64,000 bases of DNA from JBCCTX01 sp965263105. GTDB lineage: Bacteria; Bacteroidota; Bacteroidia; J057. How positions within the stretch are numbered: position 1 is the stretch's first letter; each line of letters opens with the position of its first letter. Positions 18,276 to 27,492 of this stretch are shown here, piece after piece. A model generated the notes under the pieces. The model saw only the letters and a program-made list of their open reading frames with translations. It had not been told where the DNA came from and searched no databases. Position numbers and translations under genes: made by a program. The stretch covers positions 2,356,001 through 2,420,000 of the forward strand of contig CBDHGL010000003.1 of assembly GCA_965263105.1 (NCBI GenBank), written 5' to 3'.

Positions 18276-18683
18276 TTACTGGTTCTTGAGAATGTCTCGG
18301 ATTTCAGCAAGTAATTCTTCAGAAGTAGGTCCTGCGGGTGCTGGCTCTTCTTCCTCTTTTGCATTCATCTTGTTGTAACTCCTTACGATCATGAATATCA
18401 CAAAAGCGATAATTAGAAAGTCAATTACAGTCTGCACAAAAGATCCCCAATTAAGGGTAACAGCTGGAGTAACTACTTCTCCTGCAGCATCTACCACTGC
18501 TTCCTGAATCGTATAAGCCAGGTCGGAAAAATCTACTCCTCCCATGGCTACGCCGATAGGGGGCATAATAATGTCATTAACGAAGGAGGACACGATTTTG
18601 CCAAAAGCTCCTCCAATGATTACAGCAACGGCTAATTCGAGCACATTGCCTCGCATGATAAATTCGCGAAACTCTTTAATCAT
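18276..18683 (-). CDS. mscL: Large-conductance mechanosensitive channel
   Basis: 135-residue inner-membrane channel that opens under membrane tension to release solutes on osmotic downshock. The N-terminus IKEFREFIMRGNVLELAVAV and the first helix VAVIIGGAFGKIVSSFVNDI with IMPPIG are diagnostic of MscL; a second helix (VIDFLIIAFVIFMIVRS) and a charged C-terminal helix (EELLAEIRDILKNQ) follow. Length is normal for the family. It stands alone, convergent with the YkvI-like gene with a shared terminator hairpin. Confidence 0.98.
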   Translation of the reverse strand: MIKEFREFIMRGNVLELAVAVIIGGAFGKIVSSFVNDIIMPPIGVAMGGVDFSDLAYTIQEAVVDAAGEVVTPAVTLNWGSFVQTVIDFLIIAFVIFMIVRSYNKMNAKEEEEPAPAGPTSEELLAEIRDILKNQ

Positions 18684-18758
18684 AGTAATGTATTTGGGTT
18701 AGGATTATATAAATGCGAGTTAATATTATACATATTATACGACTTTTGTATGTTAAAG

Positions 18759-18792
18759 TCACTTTTTGGGACTTATTAGCCCTGAAAAGTGA
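18759..18792. other. Intergenic hairpin between mscL and cytochrome gene
   Basis: TCACTTTT (18759-18766) and AAAAGTGA (18785-18792) are exact inverted arms, with GGG and CCC inside that could extend the stem. It lies in the divergent promoter region of mscL and the cytochrome lipoprotein. No poly-T run follows, so it may be an operator or 5' UTR structure, or chance. Confidence 0.3.
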
Positions 18793-18870
18793 TCCTTTAA
18801 TCCCTATTTTTCGTTTCAAATTCCATAAATTCATCGTAATTTCCTCACAAACACTACTACCCAGATAAAC

Positions 18871-21516
18871 ATGACACGAATTTCAAAATTCCTTTTTTGC
18901 ATCAGCATTGTATCTTTTCTTCTTTCCTGTGAGACTAACTCTGGATCTAAGGAAGATTGGCTTTCCCATATTCAGGTACCGGAAGGCTTTGTTGTTGAAC
19001 ACTTACATTTCCCATCTGATACTACCTTGAAGCAGGGCTCTTGGGTCTCTTTATGCTTAGATAATGAAGGGCGAATCATCGCCTCTGATCAATACGGGAA
19101 ACTCTATCGTCTGACTCCACCTCCAATTGGGGATCCTACTGCTGATACCCAGGTGGAAGAAATCCCCGTTCAGGTGGGCTATGCTCAGGGGTTGTTATGG
19201 GCATTTAATAGCTTATATGTTTCAGTCAACGCCTCAGAAGAAAGTGGAGCTGATAAAAAGGGAAGCGGCTTTTACAGAGTAAAAGATACAGATGGGGATG
19301 ATATGTTGGATGCTGTAGAACGCTTGAAAGACTTTTCAGGAAGTGGGGAGCACGGTCCTCATGCCATTTTATTGGGCCCAGATGAGAGCTCACTCTATGT
19401 GCTGGGCGGGAACCATACGGATCCCCCTAAGGGTTTTACCTCTATACTTCCAAGCAATTGGGCAGATGACAACTTGTTGTCTGTGATCAAAGATCCCAGG
19501 GGGCATGCCAATGATCGCAAAGCCCCTGGCGGTTGGGTTGCTAAGACGGACTCCCTAGGACGTTCTTGGGAGATTGTGAGCTCTGGATTTAGAAATAGCT
19601 ATGATATGGCTTTTACGGATGATGGAGAATTGTTGGTCTTTGACTCAGATATGGAGTGGGATATGGGCATGCCCTGGTATCGGCCCATTCGAGTGCTTCA
19701 TGCCATTCCGGGAAGTGAGTTTGGTTGGAGGACAGGAACCGGAAAATGGCCTGCCTATTATCCAGATAACCTTCCAGAGGTTGTCAACATTGGCCAGGGG
19801 TCTCCAACAGGGGTCATAATGGGAAAAGGCTTGTCCTTTCCTCAGCGCTATCAACAGGGGCTGTTTATCAATGATTGGAGCTTCGGAACGATGTATTTTG
19901 TCACCTTGGAAGCATCTGGTAGTTCTCTAAAAGGGAATAAAGAAGAATTCCTGGCAGGCGCTCCTCTCCCGCTCACAGATGTTCTGGTCGGTAGAGATGG
20001 AGCTATGTATTTTGCCACTGGGGGGAGAAGGATTGAATCCCATGTATACCGGGTTTATTATCGAGGAAATGAAGATGTATCTCCTATTCCCGGTTTTTCT
20101 CTTCCTATGCAAGAGGCTGTTTCAGCCCGGAAAAACTTGGAAGGAGCTATTCAGGATGTGCATGCTGCCCAACTGTCTGGGGAAAAACTTTCAAATCCTA
20201 ACGAATATGAGTCCTTATTCTGGACCCATTTGGGTAATGAAGATCGTCATGTGCGCTACTTATCGCGTTTGGGCTTGGAGAAAATGGGCTCAGCCAGGTG
20301 GATGGATCGCTATCTGTTTAACAAGAAACCTATAGAATCTATTCAAGCTTCAATTGCCCTGGCTCGCAGCCAATCAGGTATTTCAAAGGGGATAGCCTTC
20401 AATAAACTGAGTAAGATAGCTTGGAATGAATTAAAGGAATCCCAACAGTTGGATTTATTGCGAGCTTATGGCTTGTTGATAAGTCGATATGGAGAGCCAG
20501 GAAAAGGAGGTCGAAAAAAAATATTGGAACAACTCAATCAGCAGTTTCCTTCTAATTCCATCGCCTTGAATCAGGAACTTTGTAAACTCTTATCCTATCT
20601 TCAAGCTCCAGGTATTGTAGGAAGGACCATGGCCCTTATGGGCAAAGAGCCTGGTCAAGCGCAAACGCCATTTCTGGCTGAGACCGTAAGTCAGCGAAGT
20701 GAACGCTATGGCCCTACGATTCAAGAAATGTTGAAAAACATGCCTCCTAGTCAAGATATTTCCTTCGCACAATCTCTGAGTCATGTTCGCGATGGATGGA
20801 CTTTGGATCAGCGCAAAGCTTATTTTCAGTGGTTTGCAGACGCACTAGCAAAAAGTGGTGGGGCTAGCTACAAAGGATTTATTGACAGAATTCGCTCTCA
20901 AGCACTCGAGAATATGCCTCCCCAGGATAAAGCCTTACTCGCTGAAGAAAATGAACAATTTATTGCTTTTAAAGCCGTAGATTTTGCCTCCCTTCCTCAA
21001 GCTCAGGGTCCTGGGAAAAACTACAGCATGAGTGAACTGCGTCGCTTACTTCAAGAGGAAAAAAAGAAAGAAAGGAATTTTGAAAGGGGAAAGCGCATGT
21101 ATGAGGCGTCTATGTGTGCTGCCTGTCATGCCATGAAGGGTGAGGGGGGAAACATTGGACCTGACCTTACCCAAGCTCACACTCGATTTAACCAAAATGC
21201 CTTCCTCTACGCCATCATGGCTCCCAGTGATGAAATTAGTGATCAATACATGAGTACAGAACTTGAACTGTCCGATGGGAAAACCCTAAATGGTAGAATC
21301 CTTTCCAATGAGGAAGGTAAGTTAAAAGTGAATACCAATCCCTTTGATCTCAATCAGTTTGTAGAAGTCGACTCTAGTCAGGTTCAGGAAAGAAGGCCTT
21401 CGCCAGTTTCTACGATGCCCCCTGGGTTGATTAATCAACTCAATCCTCAGGAAATTGCAGATCTGATGGCCTATTTGATGTCAGGGGCAGATGAGACGCA
21501 TGAATTGTATCAGTAG
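18871..21516 (+). CDS. Large cytochrome c lipoprotein with beta-propeller-like N-terminus
   Basis: 881-residue lipoprotein (lipobox FLLSC20) predicted on the periplasmic side of the envelope. The N-terminal ~420 residues resemble soluble glucose-dehydrogenase/PVC-type propellers (GWVSLCLDNEGRIIASDQYG-like blade, GEHGPHAILLGPD, SGFRNSYDMAFTDDGEL, FINDWSFGTMY). A helical middle part follows. The C-terminal domain has one haem site, Cys749-Ala-Ala-Cys752-His753, with GPDLT downstream and Met849 (TMPPG) as probable axial ligand. Such proteins are common in polysaccharide- and sulfate-ester-degrading marine bacteria, and two sulfatase genes lie just downstream. Probably a periplasmic sugar or alcohol dehydrogenase; the substrate is unknown. 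Confidence 0.87.
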   Translation: MTRISKFLFCISIVSFLLSCETNSGSKEDWLSHIQVPEGFVVEHLHFPSDTTLKQGSWVSLCLDNEGRIIASDQYGKLYRLTPPPIGDPTADTQVEEIPVQVGYAQGLLWAFNSLYVSVNASEESGADKKGSGFYRVKDTDGDDMLDAVERLKDFSGSGEHGPHAILLGPDESSLYVLGGNHTDPPKGFTSILPSNWADDNLLSVIKDPRGHANDRKAPGGWVAKTDSLGRSWEIVSSGFRNSYDMAFTDDGELLVFDSDMEWDMGMPWYRPIRVLHAIPGSEFGWRTGTGKWPAYYPDNLPEVVNIGQGSPTGVIMGKGLSFPQRYQQGLFINDWSFGTMYFVTLEASGSSLKGNKEEFLAGAPLPLTDVLVGRDGAMYFATGGRRIESHVYRVYYRGNEDVSPIPGFSLPMQEAVSARKNLEGAIQDVHAAQLSGEKLSNPNEYESLFWTHLGNEDRHVRYLSRLGLEKMGSARWMDRYLFNKKPIESIQASIALARSQSGISKGIAFNKLSKIAWNELKESQQLDLLRAYGLLISRYGEPGKGGRKKILEQLNQQFPSNSIALNQELCKLLSYLQAPGIVGRTMALMGKEPGQAQTPFLAETVSQRSERYGPTIQEMLKNMPPSQDISFAQSLSHVRDGWTLDQRKAYFQWFADALAKSGGASYKGFIDRIRSQALENMPPQDKALLAEENEQFIAFKAVDFASLPQAQGPGKNYSMSELRRLLQEEKKKERNFERGKRMYEASMCAACHAMKGEGGNIGPDLTQAHTRFNQNAFLYAIMAPSDEISDQYMSTELELSDGKTLNGRILSNEEGKLKVNTNPFDLNQFVEVDSSQVQERRPSPVSTMPPGLINQLNPQEIADLMAYLMSGADETHELYQ

Positions 21517-21540
21517 GCTTGGTATTATAGTACACGGTTT

Positions 21541-21645
21541 GAGCAGGTGTCAGGAGAGAGGGGAGAGTTCTGTATAAGTTGACATTTTAACTCACTCCTC
21601 GCCCCTCTCACCTTTTACCTCATGCTATGGAACGCCGACAGTGGA
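21541..21645. repeat. Imperfect C/T-rich inverted repeat between convergent genes
   Basis: AGGTGTCAGGAGAGAGGGG on the left and CTCGCCCCTCTCACCTTTT on the right form imperfect arms around a ~40-bp centre. The right arm plus following GACAGTGGACT resembles the repeat words at 0.5 kb (CTCACCTTT...GACCATGGAC) and 48.5 kb (CTCACC...GGACT). It may act as a terminator for the cytochrome gene. Confidence 0.4.
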
Positions 21646-21652
21646 CTCCTTA

Positions 21653-22642
21653 CTAACCTATTTCTTTTACAAAACTCCATGCCCGCTCTTCGGCTCCGTA
21701 GACGCCTCCATTTCCCAATTGGGTAAGGGCAACGTGGCCACCGGTTTGGGGAGTTTCGAGGAATACCTTTGGGTGCATTTTACATTCTGCAAAGGGATAA
21801 CAGGGTTCTCCAAAGAAGGGATCATCCAAAGGATTGAGGATTAATGTGGGTACCTCTATAGCGGGAATATAGGGTTTCGAACTGGCTTTTTTCCAATAAT
21901 CCCATTCATCTTTGAAGCCATTTACTGGCGCAGTAAACCAGCCATCAAATTCAGCAAAGGTTTTGGGAAGTCTATTTTTAGGTAGGGAAACTTTATCTGG
22001 AAAGGCGTGCATTTTTTGTCGAAGCTTCTCGTTGAGGGTAAGCATAAAACGCTTGACATATACCCAATTTCGAGATCGACTGAGGGTTTGGCTACAATTG
22101 GTAATATCAACCGGTGCAGAGATAGCTATTCCTGCTTTAACATAAGAAGGACAAGAGTTAGCCTCTTCTCCTAGATACTTTAGTAAGACATTTCCTCCCA
22201 GACTGAACCCAGCTAGAATGATCTCCTGATAACCCAACTGTTCGTTTAAGTGCTGTAGAACTGTCCGCAAATCTTCTGTTTCACCAGAATGATAACTCTG
22301 TAATAATCTATTGGGCTCTCCGCTACATCCGCGAAAATTCATGGCGACTCCATCCCAGCCCATACGGTTGAAGTGCTTGATCATGGCTCGCACATAATGC
22401 GCCTGGCTGCTGGCTTCAAGGCCGTGCAAAACCAAGATGATTTGTCGAGAATTTCCTACTATGGCCGTGTCTAAATCGAGAAAATCTCCATCTGCTAACT
22501 CCAGCCTTTCCCGTTGGTAATCTGGACCTTTAACCCGCCGGAATAGTGCAGGGAAAATGGTGTTGATGTCTCCTTGCGAAAATAACCCTTTAGCCTGATA
22601 ATGTGGGGATTGAACAAGTGGCATGTTGAAAAAAGTTTTCAA
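21653..22642 (-). CDS. YheT-type alpha/beta hydrolase
   Basis: 329-residue cytoplasmic alpha/beta hydrolase of the YheT/ABHD1-3 group. The nucleophile is Ser147 in GFSLGGN, the oxyanion segment is LVLHGLEASSQAHY with NFRGCSGEPNR, which is the family hallmark, and the acid and base are probably Asp near 275 (LNPLDDPFFGE) and His in GGHVAL. It converges with the cytochrome gene and is divergent from the first sulfatase gene (80 bp between starts). Physiological substrate (a carboxylester or lipid) unknown. Confidence 0.92.
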   Translation of the reverse strand: MKTFFNMPLVQSPHYQAKGLFSQGDINTIFPALFRRVKGPDYQRERLELADGDFLDLDTAIVGNSRQIILVLHGLEASSQAHYVRAMIKHFNRMGWDGVAMNFRGCSGEPNRLLQSYHSGETEDLRTVLQHLNEQLGYQEIILAGFSLGGNVLLKYLGEEANSCPSYVKAGIAISAPVDITNCSQTLSRSRNWVYVKRFMLTLNEKLRQKMHAFPDKVSLPKNRLPKTFAEFDGWFTAPVNGFKDEWDYWKKASSKPYIPAIEVPTLILNPLDDPFFGEPCYPFAECKMHPKVFLETPQTGGHVALTQLGNGGVYGAEERAWSFVKEIG

Positions 22643-22722
22643 AAATTATCCAACTTTACCTAATATTCCTTAAACTAAAAAAGATCAAGCCCAAACTTCT
22701 TATCAATTAACCCATAATCCCA

Positions 22723-24324
22723 ATGTGCAAGCTCGCTAATTTTAGAATTTGGATAGGAATATTAATAGGTATCTTCTTATCCTACTCATGTTCCCAAAAT
22801 TCTTCCTCTGAAGAGTCTCTCCCTCCCAATATCCTTTTTTGTATTGCAGATGATGCCTCCTTTCCTCATATGAGTGCCTATGGCACTTCTTGGGTGCAGA
22901 CTCCTGCCTTTGATCGGGTTGCTGAGAATGGTTTGCTCTTTATGAACGCATATACGCCCAATGCCAAGTGCGCCCCTTCACGATCGTGTATCATTACAGG
23001 CCGAAATTCCTGGCAGCTGGAGGAAGCGGCCAACCATTGGCCCATTTTTCCTCCCCATTTTAAATCATATGTTGAGGCCCTAGGTCAAGCAGGATATGAA
23101 GTAGGCTTTACTGGAAAAGGCTGGGGACCTGGAAAGGCTTTGAACGAGCAAGGCGAAGCCCGTCAATTAGTAGGTACACCATATCGAGATCATAAACGAG
23201 AGGTGCCTGCAAAACACATTTCTTCAGAGGACTATGCCCGAAACTTTGAGACTTTTTTGGATTCTACCAGGAAAGATCACCCCTTTTGTTTTTGGTATGG
23301 GGGCTTTGAACCCCACCGTCGATATGAGTTTGGTGCTGGAATAAGCAAAGGGGGCAAAAAATTGTCAGACATTGAGGAGGTACCGGCCTTTTGGCCAGAT
23401 ACCGATTCTGTAAGAACAGATATGTTGGATTACGCCTATGAAATTGAGTATTTCGACCAACACCTCAACCGTATGTTGGATCTATTGGAAGAAAGAGGCT
23501 TAGCGGAAAATACCCTGATCGTTGTAACAGCCGATAATGGCATGCCTTTCCCCAGGGTTAAGGGCCAAAAATATGAGTTTTCCAACCATCTGCCTCTTGC
23601 GATAAGTTGGCCCAAAGGTATTAAAGAGCCGGGTAGGATCATCGAAGACTTGGTGAGTTTCATTGATTTCGCTCCGACGTTCCTGGAAGTAGCGGGTGTT
23701 GATGAAGGGGCATCTGGGATGGAGGCGATAACGGGCAAGTCACTTGTGCCCCTATTTAGGCATTCAGAGAGAGACGCACCCTTTCGCCAATATGTCCTGA
23801 TTGGCAAAGAAAGGCACGATATCGGACGTCCTAATGATCAGGGTTATCCTGTGAGGGGAATTGTGACCCCCCAGTGGCTTTATCTTCATAATTTCAAAAC
23901 AGATCGTTGGCCCGCAGGGAATCCAGAGACAGGTTATTTGAATGTAGATGGAAGCCCTACAAAGACAGTTATTTTAACAGGCAGAAAAAACGAGAATACG
24001 CGAAAATATTGGGAGTGGGGTTTTGGAAAACGTTCCGCCGAAGAGCTTTATTCCCTCGAAGATGATCCCTATTGCATAAATAACCAAGTCGTATTGGGTG
24101 AGAAAAATCCTGTGAGAGAGCAACTCAAAACCCAGTTATTTGAAGCGTTGAATCGAGAAGGAGATCCTAGAATGAAAGGAGAGGGAGATGTGTTTGATAC
24201 CTACCTTTATTCTGATAAGAAAAGCCAGAAATTTTATGAAAAATTTATGAAGGGGGAGGAGCTCAACACAGGTTGGGTAAATGACTCAGATTTTGAGAAA
24301 ATTACCGATGAGGAGGGAAATTGA
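22723..24324 (+). CDS. Lipoprotein sulfatase, heparan N-sulfatase-like
   Basis: Type I (formylglycine) sulfatase, 533 aa, anchored by a lipobox ending at Cys23 (IFLSYSC). The catalytic motif CAPSRSCIITGR has Cys83, Pro85, Ser86, Arg87, so FGE maturation is expected. Metal ligands include the Asp43-Asp44 pair (IADDAS) and VTADNGMPFP (ADNG). The RNSWQLEEAANHW and FTGKGWGPG stretches are typical of the N-sulfoglucosamine sulfohydrolase-like branch (SulfAtlas S1_8 type), by recollection. It is followed 106 bp later by a second sulfatase gene. Likely role: desulfating glycosaminoglycan-like or algal sulfated sugars at the cell surface or in the periplasm. Confidence 0.93.
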   Translation: MCKLANFRIWIGILIGIFLSYSCSQNSSSEESLPPNILFCIADDASFPHMSAYGTSWVQTPAFDRVAENGLLFMNAYTPNAKCAPSRSCIITGRNSWQLEEAANHWPIFPPHFKSYVEALGQAGYEVGFTGKGWGPGKALNEQGEARQLVGTPYRDHKREVPAKHISSEDYARNFETFLDSTRKDHPFCFWYGGFEPHRRYEFGAGISKGGKKLSDIEEVPAFWPDTDSVRTDMLDYAYEIEYFDQHLNRMLDLLEERGLAENTLIVVTADNGMPFPRVKGQKYEFSNHLPLAISWPKGIKEPGRIIEDLVSFIDFAPTFLEVAGVDEGASGMEAITGKSLVPLFRHSERDAPFRQYVLIGKERHDIGRPNDQGYPVRGIVTPQWLYLHNFKTDRWPAGNPETGYLNVDGSPTKTVILTGRKNENTRKYWEWGFGKRSAEELYSLEDDPYCINNQVVLGEKNPVREQLKTQLFEALNREGDPRMKGEGDVFDTYLYSDKKSQKFYEKFMKGEELNTGWVNDSDFEKITDEEGN

Positions 24325-24400
24325 ACTATTAATTTGTGCTAAACATACAGGTATAATTACCTTTTACGAGGATCAAACATACTAGAATTGCGTTATTTTG

Positions 24401-24408
24401 TATTTTTG
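24401..24408 (+). promoter_or_regulatory. Candidate -7 box before second sulfatase gene
   Basis: TATTTTTG fits the Bacteroidota TAnnTTTG box, 22 bp before ATG at 24431. No well-spaced TTTG -33 element is present, so support is weak. Confidence 0.3.
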
Positions 24409-24430
24409 AAATAACTATAATATCAAACCA

Positions 24431-25921
24431 ATGAGAATTTGTTGCCACTGTATCATTCTTTTCATTCCTATTGTCCTATTGAGCTGTCTCCCAGAAAAAG
24501 CAGAGGAGTCAGTACCTTCCAAGCCCAATATTTTGTTTTTGTTTGCAGATGACATGGCGTACAATGCCTTGGCGGCAATGGGGAACTCACATATTTCAAC
24601 TCCCAACCTGGACAAATTGGTGGAAAAGGGATATACATTTAGCCATGCTTTCAACCAAGGGTCTTGGAGTGGAGCAGTATGTGTGGTAAGCAGAGCTATG
24701 CTCAATTCGGGACGCTTTGTTTATCACGCCAGGACGGATATCAATACCGTCCCTTTGTGGGGAGAAATTATGGAAAATAATGGCTATCAGACTTTTATGA
24801 CAGGGAAGTGGCACAATGGAGATGCTACCGTATTGAAGAGTTTTGACCAGGCAAAAAGTATAGGAAAAGGGATGTTTGAAACGTTGGGGGGACCAAAGGG
24901 AGCAGGCTACCGTAGACCTACTGAGGATAATGACACCTGGAGGGCATCTGATACCTCTCTTTTGGGACATTGGGCCCCACCCGTCAAGGATATTGTCCAT
25001 TCGGACTCCGGAAAAGTTATCGGAGAGACCTATGTGGTCCGGAAACACACCAGTGAATTATATGCTGATAATGCTATTGCCTACCTGAATGATTATGGTG
25101 AGAGTAAGTCGGAAAAACCCTTCTTCATGTATGTTGCTTTCAATGCCCCGCACGATCCTCGACAAGCCCCGCAATCCTATCTGGATATGTATCCGGCGGA
25201 TGAGATACCCATCCCGGCAAACTATATGGACGAACACCCCTTTGATCAGGGGGAACGCTATACCCTCAGAGATGAAATTCTTGGCCCTTTCCCTCGTACC
25301 AAAAAAGTAGTGCAACGGCATTTGCAAGAGTACTATGCGATTATTTCCCATATGGATGCTCAAATTGGGCGTATCCTTAGTACATTGGAAGAGCAAGGTC
25401 TGGCCGAGAACACGCATATTATTTTTACAGCAGACCACGGGCTTGCAGTAGGAAGTCACGGATTGATGGGAAAGCAAAATCCCTATGACCACAGTATACG
25501 GGTTCCATTGATTTTCTCAGGCCCAGGAATCCCTTCCAATTCTATTTCAAACGAATTGGTTTACCTCCAAAGCGTTCATCCTACTACCTTGGCATTGGCG
25601 GGTATACCCATCCCTTCTCATGTTGAGTTTGCGAATCTGACCCCCTTATTTTCCAGTTCAGAAGAAAAAGGAGAAGCGGAGATTTTTGGTTCCTACAAGG
25701 ATTTTCAGCGATTAATCAGAACAGATACCTATAAATATGTTGTTTATCCGCAGGCGGAGGAAGTCCAGTTGTTCAACCTGGAAGAGGACCCAGATGAGTT
25801 AAAAAATCTAGCGAATGACCTCAATTTTGAGAAAATAAGAGATGAATTGCATGCAAGATTGGAAAAACTGCAACAAAAAGTTGGCGATACACTTGTTCTT
25901 GCTAGAATACCGGCAAATTAA
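24431..25921 (+). CDS. Lipoprotein sulfatase with unusual C-V-V-S-R active-site motif
   Basis: 496-residue sulfatase-fold lipoprotein (lipobox VLLSC19). It has the N-terminal FLFADD metal motif (Asp40-Asp41), the KWHNGD segment, FTADHGLAVGSHGLMGKQN (second Asp/His metal site) and a typical C-terminal domain. The formylglycine motif reads Cys84-Val-Val-Ser-Arg88 (GAVCVVSRAMLNSGR). The third position is normally Pro, with Ala in some families; here the codon is GTA. All other catalytic parts look intact. It may still be matured if the host FGE tolerates Val, or it may be inactive. Substrate unknown; presumably acts with the upstream sulfatase on sulfated glycans. Confidence 0.9.
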   Translation: MRICCHCIILFIPIVLLSCLPEKAEESVPSKPNILFLFADDMAYNALAAMGNSHISTPNLDKLVEKGYTFSHAFNQGSWSGAVCVVSRAMLNSGRFVYHARTDINTVPLWGEIMENNGYQTFMTGKWHNGDATVLKSFDQAKSIGKGMFETLGGPKGAGYRRPTEDNDTWRASDTSLLGHWAPPVKDIVHSDSGKVIGETYVVRKHTSELYADNAIAYLNDYGESKSEKPFFMYVAFNAPHDPRQAPQSYLDMYPADEIPIPANYMDEHPFDQGERYTLRDEILGPFPRTKKVVQRHLQEYYAIISHMDAQIGRILSTLEEQGLAENTHIIFTADHGLAVGSHGLMGKQNPYDHSIRVPLIFSGPGIPSNSISNELVYLQSVHPTTLALAGIPIPSHVEFANLTPLFSSSEEKGEAEIFGSYKDFQRLIRTDTYKYVVYPQAEEVQLFNLEEDPDELKNLANDLNFEKIRDELHARLEKLQQKVGDTLVLARIPAN

Positions 25922-26030
25922 TCCAAAACCTTACACGTGTTGGCAAAGTAATTGCTGGTTTTAATCGTATCTTTGTTGGGTTTTGTATTTTCGGTCCTCA
26001 GTGTTGTATATATTGTAAATTTTTCACCGA

Positions 26031-27440
26031 ATGAAAAAGGTTTGTTTTTTGAAACAAAGAGGAATAATAGGAAGTGCCTGGCTTGCAGGGTTTTCTCTTT
26101 GTTGTGCTTTGACCCTTTTCCTTCCCTATTCTGCGAGCGCCAAATTGAGTCTTTCTTTTCAACAAATGAGTGAATCGGAATACTGGAATCTGGTTGTGGA
26201 GGAAAATTCGCTAGATGGCTATCAGCGTTATATGTTGGAATTTCCCGATGGGTCTCATTATGACGAAGCTGTCGAGAAAGTTGTGGTATTAAGAGATGAG
26301 ATCGCTTGGCAAAATGCCTTGGCAGAAAATACGCCTGCTTCATTCAGTCGTTACCTCAAGATTTACCCAAGAGGAGTCCATGTAGATGATGCACGAAAAA
26401 AGCTGAATTTAGGAGAACCGATAAAGGTGGCAAAAAATACTAGAGGAACCGCAAACGAAAGACCTCCATCGACCGCAAAGCCTGAGGAAACTCCAACTAA
26501 GAGAGTCGAAACGCCTGTTCCTACCCCTCGTATATCCGAAAAGACTGTATGGGATCGAGCCTTAGAATCAGGTAACCCTGATTTATTCAAGCAGTATCTT
26601 GAAGATTACCCAAGAGGAAGATATCGCAAAGACGCCTTAGATCGGATTCCAATGGAGTTTTCGCTTACTCGGAGTGATTCTGTTGATTCCCTCTTTTTCC
26701 TCACAGTTCGTTTTGCCCAAAAACCGGTTAACATCGTATCTGCAGAAATTCCCAATAAGGGCTTGAGTTATACACCTGAAAATCCAGGGACTGATGGAAA
26801 GTCAGATTCTCCCCGCCGTCGCCGGAGAATTGCAGAAGAAACTCGGTATTTCTTCTGGCCCGAGGGAAATATAACGGCTTTCATTTCAGATGAAGATGAG
26901 TTGTCTACAGAAATGGTCATTAATGTGGGGAGTAAGGATAAGTATCAGATGAAAATTGAGGATGAGTCTGGGGATTCTTGGAAAATTGAACTGGAAAGTA
27001 GTTTGCCTTCGCTGGAGCTTTTGGGAGTAGTTGGAGTTGATGGGACGATGGATACTGCTTTTTTTACCATAAAAGGTGGGATTCCCGATTACTATGTTAG
27101 GATCGTAAAAAAGGGAAAGGACGTTAACAACTATATCCATGAGGCCCCATTAAATAAGGACCGAGCGGAGTTTACCTGGTATCTGGACAAGAGCCATTTG
27201 GTTAACAGTGGAATCGTACCCTCTGGAAACTACGAGGTCTATGTGTTGGATTCTCGGAAATTAGAACACATTAAGTACATACGCCCTTTGACTATTGGTT
27301 CTGGACTTCTGGTCTCTAATATGAATATCTATACGTATTTGTTAATTCCAATTATCCTTCTGATCATTTATATGTTTTTAAATTGGTCCAAAAAATCGAA
27401 ATATCCTTACCAGGATAGGCGGGATGATTTTAGGTATTAA
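26031..27440 (+). CDS. Uncharacterised envelope protein with three YP-x-G repeats and C-terminal TM anchor
   Basis: 469 aa. A signal peptide (cleavage near SASA-K) is followed by three ~37-residue helical repeats with the pattern W..AL.....F..YL..YP.G.....DA: YQRYMLEFPDGSHYDEA, FSRYLKIYPRGVHVDDA and FKQYLEDYPRGRYRKDA. A Pro/Thr-rich linker (TAKPEETPTKRVETPVPTP) separates repeats two and three. The second half looks like beta-sandwich domains, and the protein ends in a transmembrane helix (YLLIPIILLIIYMFL) plus a short basic tail. The topology is thus periplasmic with the C-terminus inside. I do not recognise a characterised family. It heads a run of four same-strand envelope genes. Confidence 0.8.
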   Translation: MKKVCFLKQRGIIGSAWLAGFSLCCALTLFLPYSASAKLSLSFQQMSESEYWNLVVEENSLDGYQRYMLEFPDGSHYDEAVEKVVVLRDEIAWQNALAENTPASFSRYLKIYPRGVHVDDARKKLNLGEPIKVAKNTRGTANERPPSTAKPEETPTKRVETPVPTPRISEKTVWDRALESGNPDLFKQYLEDYPRGRYRKDALDRIPMEFSLTRSDSVDSLFFLTVRFAQKPVNIVSAEIPNKGLSYTPENPGTDGKSDSPRRRRRIAEETRYFFWPEGNITAFISDEDELSTEMVINVGSKDKYQMKIEDESGDSWKIELESSLPSLELLGVVGVDGTMDTAFFTIKGGIPDYYVRIVKKGKDVNNYIHEAPLNKDRAEFTWYLDKSHLVNSGIVPSGNYEVYVLDSRKLEHIKYIRPLTIGSGLLVSNMNIYTYLLIPIILLIIYMFLNWSKKSKYPYQDRRDDFRY

Positions 27441-27492
27441 CAACGAATTATCGTTCTTTTCGTAGGGATAAATTTAGCTTCATATCAAGGTT

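Noticed and set aside
25918..26343. 141-codon minus-strand frame at the start of the envelope cluster
   Set aside because: Covers the signal-peptide end of the real plus-strand gene in antisense; no family resemblance.
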